From Erythrobacter sp. WG (GTDB taxonomy: Bacteria; Pseudomonadota; Alphaproteobacteria; Sphingomonadales; Sphingomonadaceae): 64,000 bases of DNA. Below are positions 1 through 7,954 of the stretch, piece after piece. The notes below the pieces were generated by a model, which was not told the DNA's origin, did no database searches, and was given only the letters and a program-made list of their open reading frames with translations. How positions within the stretch are numbered: the first letter of the stretch is position 1; every line of letters starts with the position of its first letter. The stretch lies in contig NZ_JAPFGY010000016.1 in NCBI RefSeq assembly GCF_026586795.1, positions 1 to 64,000 on the forward strand. The letters are read 5' to 3'. A program made the position numbers and the translations under genes.

Positions 1-15
1 CCCCCCCCCCCCCCC
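1..15. other. Homopolymer C run at window edge
   Basis: The first 15 bases are all C. Read in the frame of the following TadE-like gene they would encode five prolines, which does not fit the hydrophobic or polar N-terminal half expected of such a protein. A poly-C run exactly at a sequence end is typical of a contig-end artefact, for example the reverse complement of a poly-G tail from two-colour sequencing chemistry. I treat it as non-biological. Confidence 0.6.
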
Positions 16-354
16 ACGGTCACCCTCCAGAAGCAGTCGGTGCGCGATTTCGTGGATGTCGCTGCGCCCGAGGATTACACCGATCTCAACAGCAATGGTC
101 GCTGCGACGCGAACGACCCCTATGTCGACAGCAACAACAACAATCGCTGGGATGCCGACCGCGCACGGGACGGGATCGGCGGCGCGCGCGACGTCATGGT
201 CTACACCGCCAACGTCACCTACCCCCGCCTCTTCCCGCTGTTCTCGATGATCGGGCTGCCGGCGAACGTCAATCTGCGGGCGACGACCGTGCTGCGTAGC
301 CAGCCCTTCGACCAGCAGGCCGCGGCGACGACTACCGTGAGGAACTGCACATGA
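1..354 (+). CDS. TadE-family pilus assembly protein, 5' partial
   Basis: This is the C-terminal part of a TadE/TadG-like pseudopilin of the tight-adherence (Flp/Tad) pilus system; the N-terminus lies outside the window. Codons are open from base 16 in this frame, so the GTG at 40 is probably internal. The visible part has two Asp/Asn loops (DLNSNGRCDAND and DSNNNNRWDAD) spaced like calcium-binding EF-hand or dockerin loops. It then has a beta-rich segment ending in NLRATTVLRSQPF, as is usual for TadE proteins. It overlaps the next pseudopilin gene by 4 bases (ATGA), so the two are translationally coupled. The family call rests on the tail and the neighbour. Confidence 0.7.
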   Translation, partial: PPPPPTVTLQKQSVRDFVDVAAPEDYTDLNSNGRCDANDPYVDSNNNNRWDADRARDGIGGARDVMVYTANVTYPRLFPLFSMIGLPANVNLRATTVLRSQPFDQQAAATTTVRNCT

Positions 355-1055
355 CGCGCAACGCCAACACCCTTCGGCGCCTCGTCCGCCGCGTGACCCG
401 GCGCCTGGGCGGCGACACATCCGGCCTCGCCTTCGTCGAGTTCGCCTTTGCCGCGCCCCTGGTGCTGGGCATGGGGATGATGGGCACCGATACGGCGCTG
501 CTGGTGATCACCCATATGCAGGTCAGCCAGGTCGCGATGCAGGCTGCCGACAATGCCTCGCGCGTGGGCACGTCGAACGGGCTCGCGACGCGCCAGGTGA
601 CCGAACGCGACGTCGCCGACACCTTCATCGGTGCCGAACAGCTCGGAGCCAACATCCGCATTTTCCAGCAAGGGCGGGTAATCATCTCGAGCCTGCAACG
701 AAACAGTGCGGGCGGGCAATGGATCGCGTGGCAGCGGTGCCGCGGGGCGAAGGTCTACAACTCCTCCTTCGGTGTCGAAGGCGCGGGCCGCACCGGCACG
801 TCCTTTGCCGGCATGGGTCCGACGGGCCGGGTCATTACCGCCGCGCCGGGGACGGCGGTGATGTTCGTCGAGGTCGCCTACGACTTCGATTCCATCACGC
901 CGCTCAACCTCTTCGACAATCAGCAGATCGTCTACACCGCCGTCTTCAACGTGCGCGACAATCGCGACCTGACCGGCGGCCCGGCGTCGAACGGGATATT
1001 CCCCGGCGGTCCGGTCGCGCGGTGCAACGTCTACTCGGCGGCGCGCCCGACCTGA
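351..1055 (+). CDS. TadE-family pseudopilin
   Basis: A 234-residue minor pseudopilin of the Tad pilus apparatus, inserted in the inner membrane before assembly. A basic N-terminus (residues 1-20) is followed by a prepilin-like junction, Gly25-LAFVE-Phe, with Glu30 at the +5 position expected by TadV-type prepilin peptidases. A hydrophobic stretch follows to about residue 54. The rest is a periplasmic beta-rich domain with Asp- and Asn-rich turns. The ATG at 351 overlaps the stop of the preceding TadE-like gene, giving a coupled pair. Downstream it converges on pdhB with only about 20 bases between. The family is clear; its precise role (TadE, TadF or TadG) is not. Confidence 0.82.
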   Translation: MTRNANTLRRLVRRVTRRLGGDTSGLAFVEFAFAAPLVLGMGMMGTDTALLVITHMQVSQVAMQAADNASRVGTSNGLATRQVTERDVADTFIGAEQLGANIRIFQQGRVIISSLQRNSAGGQWIAWQRCRGAKVYNSSFGVEGAGRTGTSFAGMGPTGRVITAAPGTAVMFVEVAYDFDSITPLNLFDNQQIVYTAVFNVRDNRDLTGGPASNGIFPGGPVARCNVYSAARPT

Positions 1056-1076
1056 TCGGGACGGGCCGAGCACGGC

Positions 1077-2480
1077 TCACTTGACGTAGCAGACCTTGCG
1101 CGCCGCCTCAGCGATGCGCGCGGCGTCGACCAGCGCGAGCTTTTCGAGGTTCGCCGCATAGGGCAGCGGCACGTCCTCGTTGCACACCCGAAGCACCGGC
1201 GCATCGAGGTGGTCGAAGCCTTCCTCCATGCAGATCGCGATGATTTCCGAGGCGATCGAGCAGGTCGGCCAGCCTTCCTCGGCGACGATCAGCCGGTTGG
1301 TCTTGGCGAGGCTTTCGAGCACGGTCTGCTTGTCGAGCGGGCGCAGGGTGCGAAGGTCGATCACTTCGGCGTCGATCCCCTCGTCAGCCAGCTTCGCCGC
1401 CGCGTCGAGCGCGAGGCCGACGCCGATCGAATAGCTGACGATGGTGACGTCCTTGCCCTCGCGCACGATCCGCGCCTTGCCGATGGGGAGGACGTAGTCC
1501 TCGACATCCGGCACGTCGAAGCTGCGCCCGTAGACGAGCTCGTTCTCGAGAAACACCACCGGGTCTTCCGAGCGGATCGCGGCCTTCATCAGCCCCTTGG
1601 CATCGGCCGCGTCATAGGGTGCGATGACGATGAGGCCGGGGACGCTCGCATACCACGGCCCGTAATTCTGCGAGTGCTGCGCCGCGACGCGCGAGGCGGC
1701 GCCGTTGGGGCCGCGGAACACGATCGGGCAGCGCATCTGGCCGCCACTCATGTAGTTGGTCTTGGCGGCCGAGTTGATGATGTGGTCGATCGCCTGCATC
1801 GCGAAATTGAAGGTCATGAACTCGACGATGGGCCTGAGGCCCCCCATCGCGGCGCCCGTGCCGATGCCGGCGAAGCCGTATTCGGTGATCGGCGTGTCGA
1901 TCACGCGCTTGGGGCCGAACTCGGCAAGCAGGCCCTGCGTGACCTTGTAGGCGCCCTGGTATTCGGCGACTTCCTCGCCCATCACGAAGACGCGGGCATC
2001 GGCGCGCATTTCCTCGGCCATCGCGTCGCGCAGGGCCTCGCGCACGGTGGTGCTGGTGAAGGTGGTGCCTTCGGAAAGCGCGGGATCGCGGGGCGTGCTG
2101 GCCTTTGCGTTCAGGGGTTCGGCGGCGGGCTTGGCGCTGCCCGCCTCGCCCTTGCCTTCCTCGCCGCGCGCGGCGACTTCGGGTTCGGCGGCGGCAGCGG
2201 GTGCGGGTTCAGCGGCGGGCGCGGAGGCGGGCTCCTCCCCTTCCCCGGCGATCAGCGCGATCACCGCGCCGACGGCCACGTCCTCTGTCCCGGCGGGCAC
2301 GAGGATCTTCTCGAGCACGCCTTCATCGATCGCCTCGAATTCCATCGTCGCCTTGTCGGTCTCGATCTCGGCGATGATGTCGCCCGGTTCGATCCGGTCG
2401 CCTTCTGCCTTGAGCCACTTGGCGAGCGTGCCCTGCTCCATGGTGGGCGAGAGCGCCGGCATCTTCAGTTCGATCCCCAT
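1077..2480 (-). CDS. pdhB: Pyruvate dehydrogenase E1 beta subunit with N-terminal lipoyl domain
   Basis: The E1 beta subunit of the pyruvate dehydrogenase complex works with PdhA in thiamine-diphosphate-dependent decarboxylation of pyruvate and reductive acetylation of lipoyl groups. The 467-residue protein starts with a biotinyl/lipoyl domain (residues 1-77) with lipoylation site Lys43 in [11 protein letters not shown]. An Ala/Pro/Glu-rich hinge (about 78-130) and a full transketolase-like E1 beta domain follow. An E1 beta with its own lipoyl domain is the usual alphaproteobacterial arrangement. The ATG lies three bases after the pdhA stop, so the two form an operon. E2 and E3 genes are not in the window. 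Confidence 0.95.
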   Translation of the reverse strand: MGIELKMPALSPTMEQGTLAKWLKAEGDRIEPGDIIAEIETDKATMEFEAIDEGVLEKILVPAGTEDVAVGAVIALIAGEGEEPASAPAAEPAPAAAAEPEVAARGEEGKGEAGSAKPAAEPLNAKASTPRDPALSEGTTFTSTTVREALRDAMAEEMRADARVFVMGEEVAEYQGAYKVTQGLLAEFGPKRVIDTPITEYGFAGIGTGAAMGGLRPIVEFMTFNFAMQAIDHIINSAAKTNYMSGGQMRCPIVFRGPNGAASRVAAQHSQNYGPWYASVPGLIVIAPYDAADAKGLMKAAIRSEDPVVFLENELVYGRSFDVPDVEDYVLPIGKARIVREGKDVTIVSYSIGVGLALDAAAKLADEGIDAEVIDLRTLRPLDKQTVLESLAKTNRLIVAEEGWPTCSIASEIIAICMEEGFDHLDAPVLRVCNEDVPLPYAANLEKLALVDAARIAEAARKVCYVK

Positions 2481-2483
2481 GGC

Positions 2484-3599
2484 TCAATACTCCTCCACGA
2501 GAACATCGGTGTAGAGTTCGCCTGGCCCCGGCTCGGGCGAGGTTTCGGCGAAGTCCGCGGCCTCGGCGACCTGGGCGCGGATCGCCTTGTCGATCGCCTT
2601 CAATTCGTCCTCGGTCTTGCCGGCCTCGATGAGGGTCTTCTTGAGGCCCTCGATAGGGTCGTGGTGATCGCGCTGTTCCTGCACTTCCTCGCGGGTGCGG
2701 TACTTGGCGGGATCGGACATGGAATGCCCGCGGTAACGGTAGGTGTTGCACTCCATCAGCACCGGGCCCTTGCCGGCACGCACGTGGGCGAAGGCGACCT
2801 CGGCCGCGGCGCGCACTTCGAGCACGTCCATGCCGTTCACTTCCATCCCCGGAATGCGGAACGCCGTGCCGCGGCGGTAGAAGCGGGTTTCTGCGGACGA
2901 GCGCTTGGTCGCGGTGCCCATCGCGTACTGGTTGTCCTCGACGACGAAGACGATGGGGAGGTTCCACAGGGCAGCCATGTTGAAGGTCTCGTAGACCTGG
3001 CCTTGGTTCGCCGCGCCGTCGCCGAAATAGGCAAGGCACAGCCCACCGTCCTCATTGTACTGATGCGCGAGCGCTAGCCCGCCGCCCAGTGCAACCTGCG
3101 CGCCGACGATGCCGTGACCGCCGTAGAACTTGTGTTCGGTCGAGAACATATGCATCGACCCACCCTTGCCCTTGGAAATCCCCGCCTCGCGGCCGGTGAG
3201 CTCGGCCATGATGACCTTCGGATCGATCCCGTAGGCGAGCATGTGCCCGTGGTCGCGATAGCCGGTGATGACGCTGTCGCGGTCATTGTCGAGCGCCGAC
3301 TGCAAGCCGATCGCGACTGCCTCTTGGCCGATGTAGAGGTGGCAGAACCCGCCGATCAGGCCGAGGCCGTAGAGCTGGCCCGCCTTCTCCTCGAAGCGGC
3401 GGATCAGCAGCATCTGCCGATAGAATTCCAGCATCTCGGCCTCCGAGGCAGCGTAGCGCTTGTTCGCCGCGAAGGCGTCCTGAAGCGAATGCAGGAGGAA
3501 GTCGGTGTCGTCGCTCGCGGCAACGGTCGGGTTCGCCGGTTCAGGCGCTTTGGCAGGCTTTCGGGCCAAGACAAGATTCCCTCTCTTTGGCGCGCTCAT
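2484..3599 (-). CDS. pdhA: Pyruvate dehydrogenase E1 alpha subunit
   Basis: The TPP-binding alpha subunit of pyruvate dehydrogenase E1, 371 residues. The thiamine-diphosphate motif is visible as GDGAANQGQVYETFNMA followed by EDNQYAMGT. The loop GHGIVGAQ and the phosphorylation-loop region YRYRGHSMSDP are also typical. The reading frame stays open about 340 bases upstream, but family length and the Lys/Pro-rich N-terminal lead (MSAPKRGNL) favour the ATG at 3599. No good ribosome-binding site is seen there. It precedes pdhB by three bases and follows an ftsB-like gene by about 115 bases, a common sphingomonad order. Confidence 0.94.
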   Translation of the reverse strand: MSAPKRGNLVLARKPAKAPEPANPTVAASDDTDFLLHSLQDAFAANKRYAASEAEMLEFYRQMLLIRRFEEKAGQLYGLGLIGGFCHLYIGQEAVAIGLQSALDNDRDSVITGYRDHGHMLAYGIDPKVIMAELTGREAGISKGKGGSMHMFSTEHKFYGGHGIVGAQVALGGGLALAHQYNEDGGLCLAYFGDGAANQGQVYETFNMAALWNLPIVFVVEDNQYAMGTATKRSSAETRFYRRGTAFRIPGMEVNGMDVLEVRAAAEVAFAHVRAGKGPVLMECNTYRYRGHSMSDPAKYRTREEVQEQRDHHDPIEGLKKTLIEAGKTEDELKAIDKAIRAQVAEAADFAETSPEPGPGELYTDVLVEEY

Positions 3600-3715
3600 G
3601 GGGAGGAGAAGCGCCTTACGATCCGTCCCCCTATAGGCAGGCTCGCAAGGGTGACGCAACGGCAAGCCGTTGCAGAAAACGAAACCCGCATACGAAATCA
3701 CGGGTTTGCGCAAAA

Positions 3716-4045
3716 TCAGGGGATGGTCGGCCCCGCCCGGTCCTGATCCTCGTCGAGGGTGATCACGACCTCGTCCTCGCGCATCACGCCGAGATGCTCG
3801 CGCACCAGCTCGCTGGCGAGGTCCGGGTCGGCGGCGGCCGGATCGAGCAGCTTCACGCGGTTGCGCAGGCCGTCGCGCTCGTGGGTGAGCTGCGCGATTT
3901 CGATCTTGCGCGCCTCGAGCGCGGCGGCGTTCTCGCTCCACGCCAGCAGCCCGGTGGGGCCCGCCACGGCGAAGCCCGCCAGCAGCAGCAACGCGGCCAG
4001 CGCCACGAACGGCTTCAGCCTGCTCTCGGTCCCTGCCCTGCGCAT
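3716..4045 (-). CDS. ftsB: FtsB/DivIC-family septum formation initiator
   Basis: A 109-residue bitopic cell-division protein. It has a short basic cytoplasmic N-terminus (MRRAGTESRLK), one transmembrane helix (about residues 12-37) and a periplasmic coiled-coil (about 38-65) with heptad-like leucines and charged residues. A conserved C-terminal segment follows with the family pattern REHLGVMREDEVVI. In the divisome such proteins form the FtsQ-FtsB-FtsL subcomplex. The ATG at 4045 was chosen over the longer frame because the upstream translation is Arg/Ser-rich shadow sequence. Placement just upstream of pdhA is common in alphaproteobacteria. Confidence 0.85.
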   Translation of the reverse strand: MRRAGTESRLKPFVALAALLLLAGFAVAGPTGLLAWSENAAALEARKIEIAQLTHERDGLRNRVKLLDPAAADPDLASELVREHLGVMREDEVVITLDEDQDRAGPTIP

Positions 4046-4142
4046 CGTTGCGAAAAACCCCCTGCTGTCGCCAGCCACAGAATCACACTTGGCGATCCGC
4101 TGCAAGGGCCATGCGGCGTAATGCGTGGGAATCGCGCAAAGA

Positions 4143-5312
4143 TCAGTAGGAACGCGGCAGCCCGAGCACGTGTTCGGCAAGGTAGGAAAGGATGAGGTTG
4201 GTCGATATCGGCGCGACGGTGTAGAGCCGCGCCTCGCGGAACTTGCGCTCCACATCGTACTCCTCGGCGAACCCGAAGCCGCCGAAGGTCTGGACGCACA
4301 TATCCGCCGCCGCCCAGCTCGCCTCCGAGGCGAGCAGCTTGGCCATATTGGCCTCCTCGCCGGGATTGCCGCCCTCGTCATAGACCCGCGCGGCGTGGTG
4401 GACCATCAGCTCGGCGGCGCGCATCTGGGCGTAGCAGCGCGCGATCGGGAACTGGACGCCCTGGTTCTGGCCGATGGGCCGGGCGAAGACGCTGCGGTCC
4501 TTGGCATAGCCGGTCGCCTTCTCGATAAACCATTTGGCATCCCCGATGCACTCGGCGGCGATCAGGATGCGCTCGGCGTTCATGCCGGAGAGGATGTAGC
4601 GGAAGCCCTTCCCTTCCTCCCCGACGAGCGCCGAGGCGGGGATGCGCAGATCGTCCAAGAACACCTCGCAGGACGAGTGGTTCATCATCGTGCGGATCGG
4701 CTTCACCGTCATGCCGTTTTGCAGAGCGGCCTGCATATCGACGAGGAAGATCGACAGCCCCTCGGTCTTGCTCGCCGCCTCCTCACGCGGGGTGGTGCGG
4801 GCGAGGAGGAGCATCAGGTCGGAATGCTCGGCGCGGCTGGTCCAGATCTTCTGGCCGTTAACCACGTAGTGGTCGCCATCGCGAACCGCGCGGGTCTTGA
4901 GGCTGAGGGTGTCCGTTCCGCTGGTGGGTTCCGATACTCCGAAGGCCTGCAAGCGCAGCTCGCCGCTGGCGATGCGGGGAAGATAGGCCGCCTTCTGCTC
5001 GGCCGAGCCGTAACGCAGCAGGGTGTTCATGATGTACATTTGCGCGTGCGCGCTGGAGCCGTTGCAGCCCGAAGCCTGGATCTCCTCCATGATCACGCAG
5101 GCCGCCTCCAGGCTGAGGCCGCTGCCGCCGTGCTCGGCGGGAATCAGCGCGGCGAGGAAGCCTGCTGCGGTGAGCGCGTTCACGAACTCGCCCGGATATT
5201 CGCGGGCCGCATCCTTGGCGCGCCAGTATTGCCCGGGAAAGCCATCGCACAGGCTGCGCACCGCGCTGCGGATTGCGGCGAGTTCCTCGGGTTCCTGGGC
5301 GGATAGGGGCAC
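4143..5312 (-). CDS. Acyl-CoA dehydrogenase
   Basis: A 389-residue FAD-dependent acyl-CoA dehydrogenase that should oxidise acyl-CoA to 2-enoyl-CoA. It has the all-helical N-terminal domain, the middle beta domain (FGVSEPTSGTD, then IWTSRAEHSD) and the C-terminal four-helix domain with QTFGGFGFAEEYDVERKFREARLY. The GTG at 5312 is preceded by a strong GGAGGAG seven bases upstream and gives the family length; the open frame continues further but without support. The usual catalytic Glu motif near the end (YEGT) is replaced by VAPIST. Glu247 in NAERILIA aligns with the alternative catalytic Glu of isovaleryl- and long-chain acyl-CoA dehydrogenases. It diverges from the dehalogenase gene. Confidence 0.88.
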   Translation of the reverse strand: MPLSAQEPEELAAIRSAVRSLCDGFPGQYWRAKDAAREYPGEFVNALTAAGFLAALIPAEHGGSGLSLEAACVIMEEIQASGCNGSSAHAQMYIMNTLLRYGSAEQKAAYLPRIASGELRLQAFGVSEPTSGTDTLSLKTRAVRDGDHYVVNGQKIWTSRAEHSDLMLLLARTTPREEAASKTEGLSIFLVDMQAALQNGMTVKPIRTMMNHSSCEVFLDDLRIPASALVGEEGKGFRYILSGMNAERILIAAECIGDAKWFIEKATGYAKDRSVFARPIGQNQGVQFPIARCYAQMRAAELMVHHAARVYDEGGNPGEEANMAKLLASEASWAAADMCVQTFGGFGFAEEYDVERKFREARLYTVAPISTNLILSYLAEHVLGLPRSY

Positions 5313-5447
5313 GCGGTCTCTCCTCCATGGCGGCGCGCAAGGCTTCGCGTCCACCTCATCACATGGCTGCTTTCGCGAAAGACCGGGGGCATGGCAATCC
5401 CGTTTCGATCTGCTACTCACCCCCATGCACAGACGGGAGACAACCTC

Positions 5448-6365
5448 ATGCAGATCATCGCCCACGATCCGGCGCGCTTTGCCGACCTGCCGGGCTACGC
5501 CTTTGCCGAAAACTGGCTGACCGTCGAGCTCGGCGAAGGGTTCCGGGCGAGGATGCACTATCTCGACGAGGGGCCGAAGGACGCGCCGCCGCTGCTGCTG
5601 TTCCACGGCGAGCCCTCGTGGTCCTACCTTTACCGCAAGATGATTCCGCTGCTGGTGGCGGCGGGCTTCCGCTGCCTTGCCCCCGATCTCATCGGCTTCG
5701 GCAAGAGCGACAAGCCCGCCGAGCAGAGCTTCTACACCTATGCGCGCCATGTCGACTGGCTGAAACAGTGGCGCAACGCCGTGGTCCCGCAGGTCGCCGG
5801 GCTGTTCTGCCAGGACTGGGGCGGGCTGCTGGGCCTCAGGATGGTCGGGCAGGAGCCCGATCGCTTCGCTTTCGTGGTCGCTTCCAACACCTTCCTCCCC
5901 ACGGGCGGCGGCAAGGCCTCGGAAGGCTTCCTCGCGTGGCGCGAATTCGCCCGCGCCTCGCCCGACTTCCGGATCGGCGGGATCATGGACCGGGGCTGCC
6001 AGACGACCCTCTCGTCCGCAGAGGTCGCCGCCTACGACGCGCCCTTTCCCGACGAGGCCAGCAAGGCCGGTGCCCGCGCCTTCCCGCAGCTCGTGCCCAT
6101 CGAGGACGACAAGCCGGGCGTCGCCGACAACAAGGCCGCGTGGGAAGGCCTCGCCGCCTTCGACAAGCCCTTCCTCACCCTGTTCGGCGAGGATGATCCC
6201 GTGCTCGGACAGGCGGGGCCCCAGCTAGCCGGCCGCATCAGGGGCGCCGGAGGCCTGCCCCATGCGATGCTGTCCAAGTGCGGGCACTTCAGCCAGGAGG
6301 ATCATCCCGAAGCGCTGGCCGAAGGGGTGATCGCAATGGCCCGCAAGGCAGGCTTCCTCGCTTGA
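5448..6365 (+). CDS. Haloalkane dehalogenase, subfamily I
   Basis: A 305-residue alpha/beta-hydrolase that hydrolytically removes halide from haloalkanes. All HLD-I landmarks are present: oxyanion-hole motif HGEPSW (residues 53-58), nucleophile Asp123 in FCQDWGG, and halide-stabilising Trp124. A second halide-binding Trp164 (FLAWREFA) is placed as Trp175 in Xanthobacter DhlA. The acid is Asp249 or Asp250 in FGEDDPV, and the base is His280 in CGHFSQED. The ATG at 5448 follows GGGAGA at a good distance. The stop overlaps the start of an MFS transporter (TTGA), so the pair is co-translated. Substrate range cannot be read from the sequence. Confidence 0.9.
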   Translation: MQIIAHDPARFADLPGYAFAENWLTVELGEGFRARMHYLDEGPKDAPPLLLFHGEPSWSYLYRKMIPLLVAAGFRCLAPDLIGFGKSDKPAEQSFYTYARHVDWLKQWRNAVVPQVAGLFCQDWGGLLGLRMVGQEPDRFAFVVASNTFLPTGGGKASEGFLAWREFARASPDFRIGGIMDRGCQTTLSSAEVAAYDAPFPDEASKAGARAFPQLVPIEDDKPGVADNKAAWEGLAAFDKPFLTLFGEDDPVLGQAGPQLAGRIRGAGGLPHAMLSKCGHFSQEDHPEALAEGVIAMARKAGFLA

Positions 6366-7585
6366 ACGTCGCAGCGCCCCTCCCGCGTGCCGCCTACCTG
6401 ACCCGCACGCAGGAGCGGGCGCTCGCGCTCACCATCGCGGTGGTGACGGCCAATGCCTATTACATCCACCCGATGATCGGCGACGTCGCCCGCGCCTTCG
6501 ACGTGGGCGAGGCCCGGATCGGGCTGGTGCCGGCCTTGAACCAGCTCGCGCTGGCGCTCGGCATCCTGCTGCTGCTGCCGCTCGGCGACTTCGTGTCGAA
6601 CCGCAGGCTATGCCTGATCTTCGTCGCCGGCCAGACCGCCTGCCTCGGCGCGATGGTGATCGCGCCCTCCTTCGCGCTGTTCACCGCCGCTTCGACCCTG
6701 CTCGGCTTCGTCACCATCGCGCCCTACCTGATCCCCGCCTTCGCCTCGAAGCGGGTCGCGCCGGAACGGCTCGGGCAGGTCACCGCCCAGCTGACGGCGG
6801 CGGTGATCTTCGGCATCCTCGTCGCCCGCGTCGGTGCCGGGATCATCGCCGCCCGCGCCGACTGGCACACGGTCTATGTCTGCGCCTTCGTGCTGATGCT
6901 GGCGGTGACCGCCTACCTGCCCTTCGCCATGCGCAGCGAGGGCGCCGCGCCGAAGCAGCCCGGCACGGGCTACGGCGCGCTGATCGCATCGGTCTTCACC
7001 CTTGCGGCAAGGCACCCCGACATGCGCCTGTCGGCAGCGATGCAGGGGCTCAATTTCGCGATCTTCACCGCGAGCTGGCTGGCCCTCGCGCTGCACCTGA
7101 CCGGACCGGAGCTGGGCTACGGCACCGACGATGTCGGCTACCTTGCTGCGATCGCTGCGGTGAGCGTCGTCACCACCCCGCGCCTCGGGCGCTGGGCCGA
7201 CCGGGTGGGGCCGCGCCGCGCGCGGATCGCGGCAGCCTGCGTCCAGTTTACCGGCATCGCGCTGTTCTACCCGCTGGGCTTCTCGATCTGGGCTGTGCTG
7301 GTGCCGCTGTTCATCACCAACCTCGTCGGCCCGAGCATCGACGTGACCGGGCGCATGACGCTCTTCGCCCTCGCGCCCGAAATCCGCACGCGGCTTACCA
7401 CCAGCTATATCGTCGTCATGTTCATCGGCGGCGCGATCGGCAGCGCGGCGGGCACGGCGGTGTTCGAATGGGGCGGCTGGGGCGCAACCTGCGTGCTGCT
7501 TTCGGCCATGTCGAGCGGCATCGTCGCCCTCGCCTTCCACGCCGAGCGGCGTTGGCGGAGAACCGTAGATGTCAATTCACGCTGA
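6362..7585 (+). CDS. Major facilitator superfamily transporter
   Basis: An inner-membrane transporter of about 407 residues with roughly twelve hydrophobic segments and a typical loop 2-3 motif, GDFVSNRRL. The last segments run through IVVMFIGGAIGSAAG and end in a basic tail. The start is taken as the TTG at 6362, which overlaps the dehalogenase stop as TTGA; the longer frame gives an Arg/Gly-rich shadow N-terminus. Coupling suggests, but does not prove, that it carries a substrate or product of the dehalogenase. The substrate is unknown. It may equally be a general efflux pump. Confidence 0.85.
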   Translation: MNVAAPLPRAAYLTRTQERALALTIAVVTANAYYIHPMIGDVARAFDVGEARIGLVPALNQLALALGILLLLPLGDFVSNRRLCLIFVAGQTACLGAMVIAPSFALFTAASTLLGFVTIAPYLIPAFASKRVAPERLGQVTAQLTAAVIFGILVARVGAGIIAARADWHTVYVCAFVLMLAVTAYLPFAMRSEGAAPKQPGTGYGALIASVFTLAARHPDMRLSAAMQGLNFAIFTASWLALALHLTGPELGYGTDDVGYLAAIAAVSVVTTPRLGRWADRVGPRRARIAAACVQFTGIALFYPLGFSIWAVLVPLFITNLVGPSIDVTGRMTLFALAPEIRTRLTTSYIVVMFIGGAIGSAAGTAVFEWGGWGATCVLLSAMSSGIVALAFHAERRWRRTVDVNSR

Positions 7586-7644
7586 CAGGCATGGGATTTA
7601 CACCTTCACCACTTGTTAACCTTTTGACGGTAAACGAGTGTTCG

Positions 7645-7792
7645 AAGGGCGCTACGGCTACTTACCGATCGGCGATGTTGGATCATCGTCACTCCGGTTA
7701 AGCCGAATGCCTTTCCCCAAGGAGGGCGTTACGGTCGAATACCGAATGGCGAGAAAACCTCGCCACTCCGGTTGGACCGAGCGCCCTTTTTT
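7645..7792. ncRNA. Tandem pair of structured elements, candidate twin small RNA or 3' UTR element
   Basis: Two adjacent copies, 7645-7714 and 7721-7792, share AGGGCG, TACGG, ACCGA and GGCGA at a constant 77-base offset and ACTCCGGTT at a 74-base offset. Both fold the same way. A closing stem pairs 7645-7651 with 7708-7714, and 7723-7728 with 7782-7787. Inside are three hairpins: 7655-7657/7665-7667, 7671-7676/7685-7690, 7695-7698/7702-7705; and 7732-7735/7741-7744, 7748-7753/7759-7764, 7769-7772/7776-7779. Several pairs differ between copies but stay paired. Copy two ends in six T, which favours plus-strand transcription and termination after the MFS gene. On the minus strand the pair would be a trailer to tRNA-Arg. 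I do not recognise the family. Confidence 0.5.
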
Positions 7793-7849
7793 GCGCCTGC
7801 TGTCGGCGCAAGGCCGCTTGCCGAGGCGATCGAGCGGAGATCGGGGGAA

Positions 7850-7926
7850 TGGTGACCCCGGCGCGATTCGAACGCGCGGCCCTCAGATTAGGAATCTGAT
7901 GCTCTATCCTGCTGAGCTACGGGGTC
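7850..7926 (-). tRNA. tRNA-Arg (anticodon CCT)
   Basis: Read on the minus strand this is a full cloverleaf. The acceptor stem GACCCCG pairs with CGGGGTC, the D-arm contains AGCTCAGCAGGATAGAGC, and the anticodon stem TCAGA/TCTGA encloses loop TTCCTAA with anticodon CCT. The T-arm is GCGCG-TTCGAAT-CGCGC. Discriminator A73 is followed by an encoded CCA (7850-7852). It reads the AGG arginine codon. Total length is 77 bases including CCA. Confidence 0.97.
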
Positions 7927-7954
7927 CCGGCGCTTCCCATAGCAGCGCGGCGTC

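Noticed and set aside
219..1073. Long minus-strand ORF of 284 codons opposite the Tad genes
   Set aside because: It mirrors the real plus-strand genes. Its translation is Arg/Gly/His-rich with no domain, as expected for antisense frames in GC-rich DNA.
1209..3077. 622-codon plus-strand ORF opposite pdhB and pdhA
   Set aside because: Antisense shadow of two clearly assigned genes; composition is His/Asp/Arg/Gly-rich without any motif.
7645..7792. Interpretation of the twin element as degenerate tRNAs
   Set aside because: The folds are cloverleaf-like, but stem lengths (6, 3-4, 6 and 4 bp), loops of 3-8 bases and the lack of GTTCRA or CCA features do not fit a tRNA.
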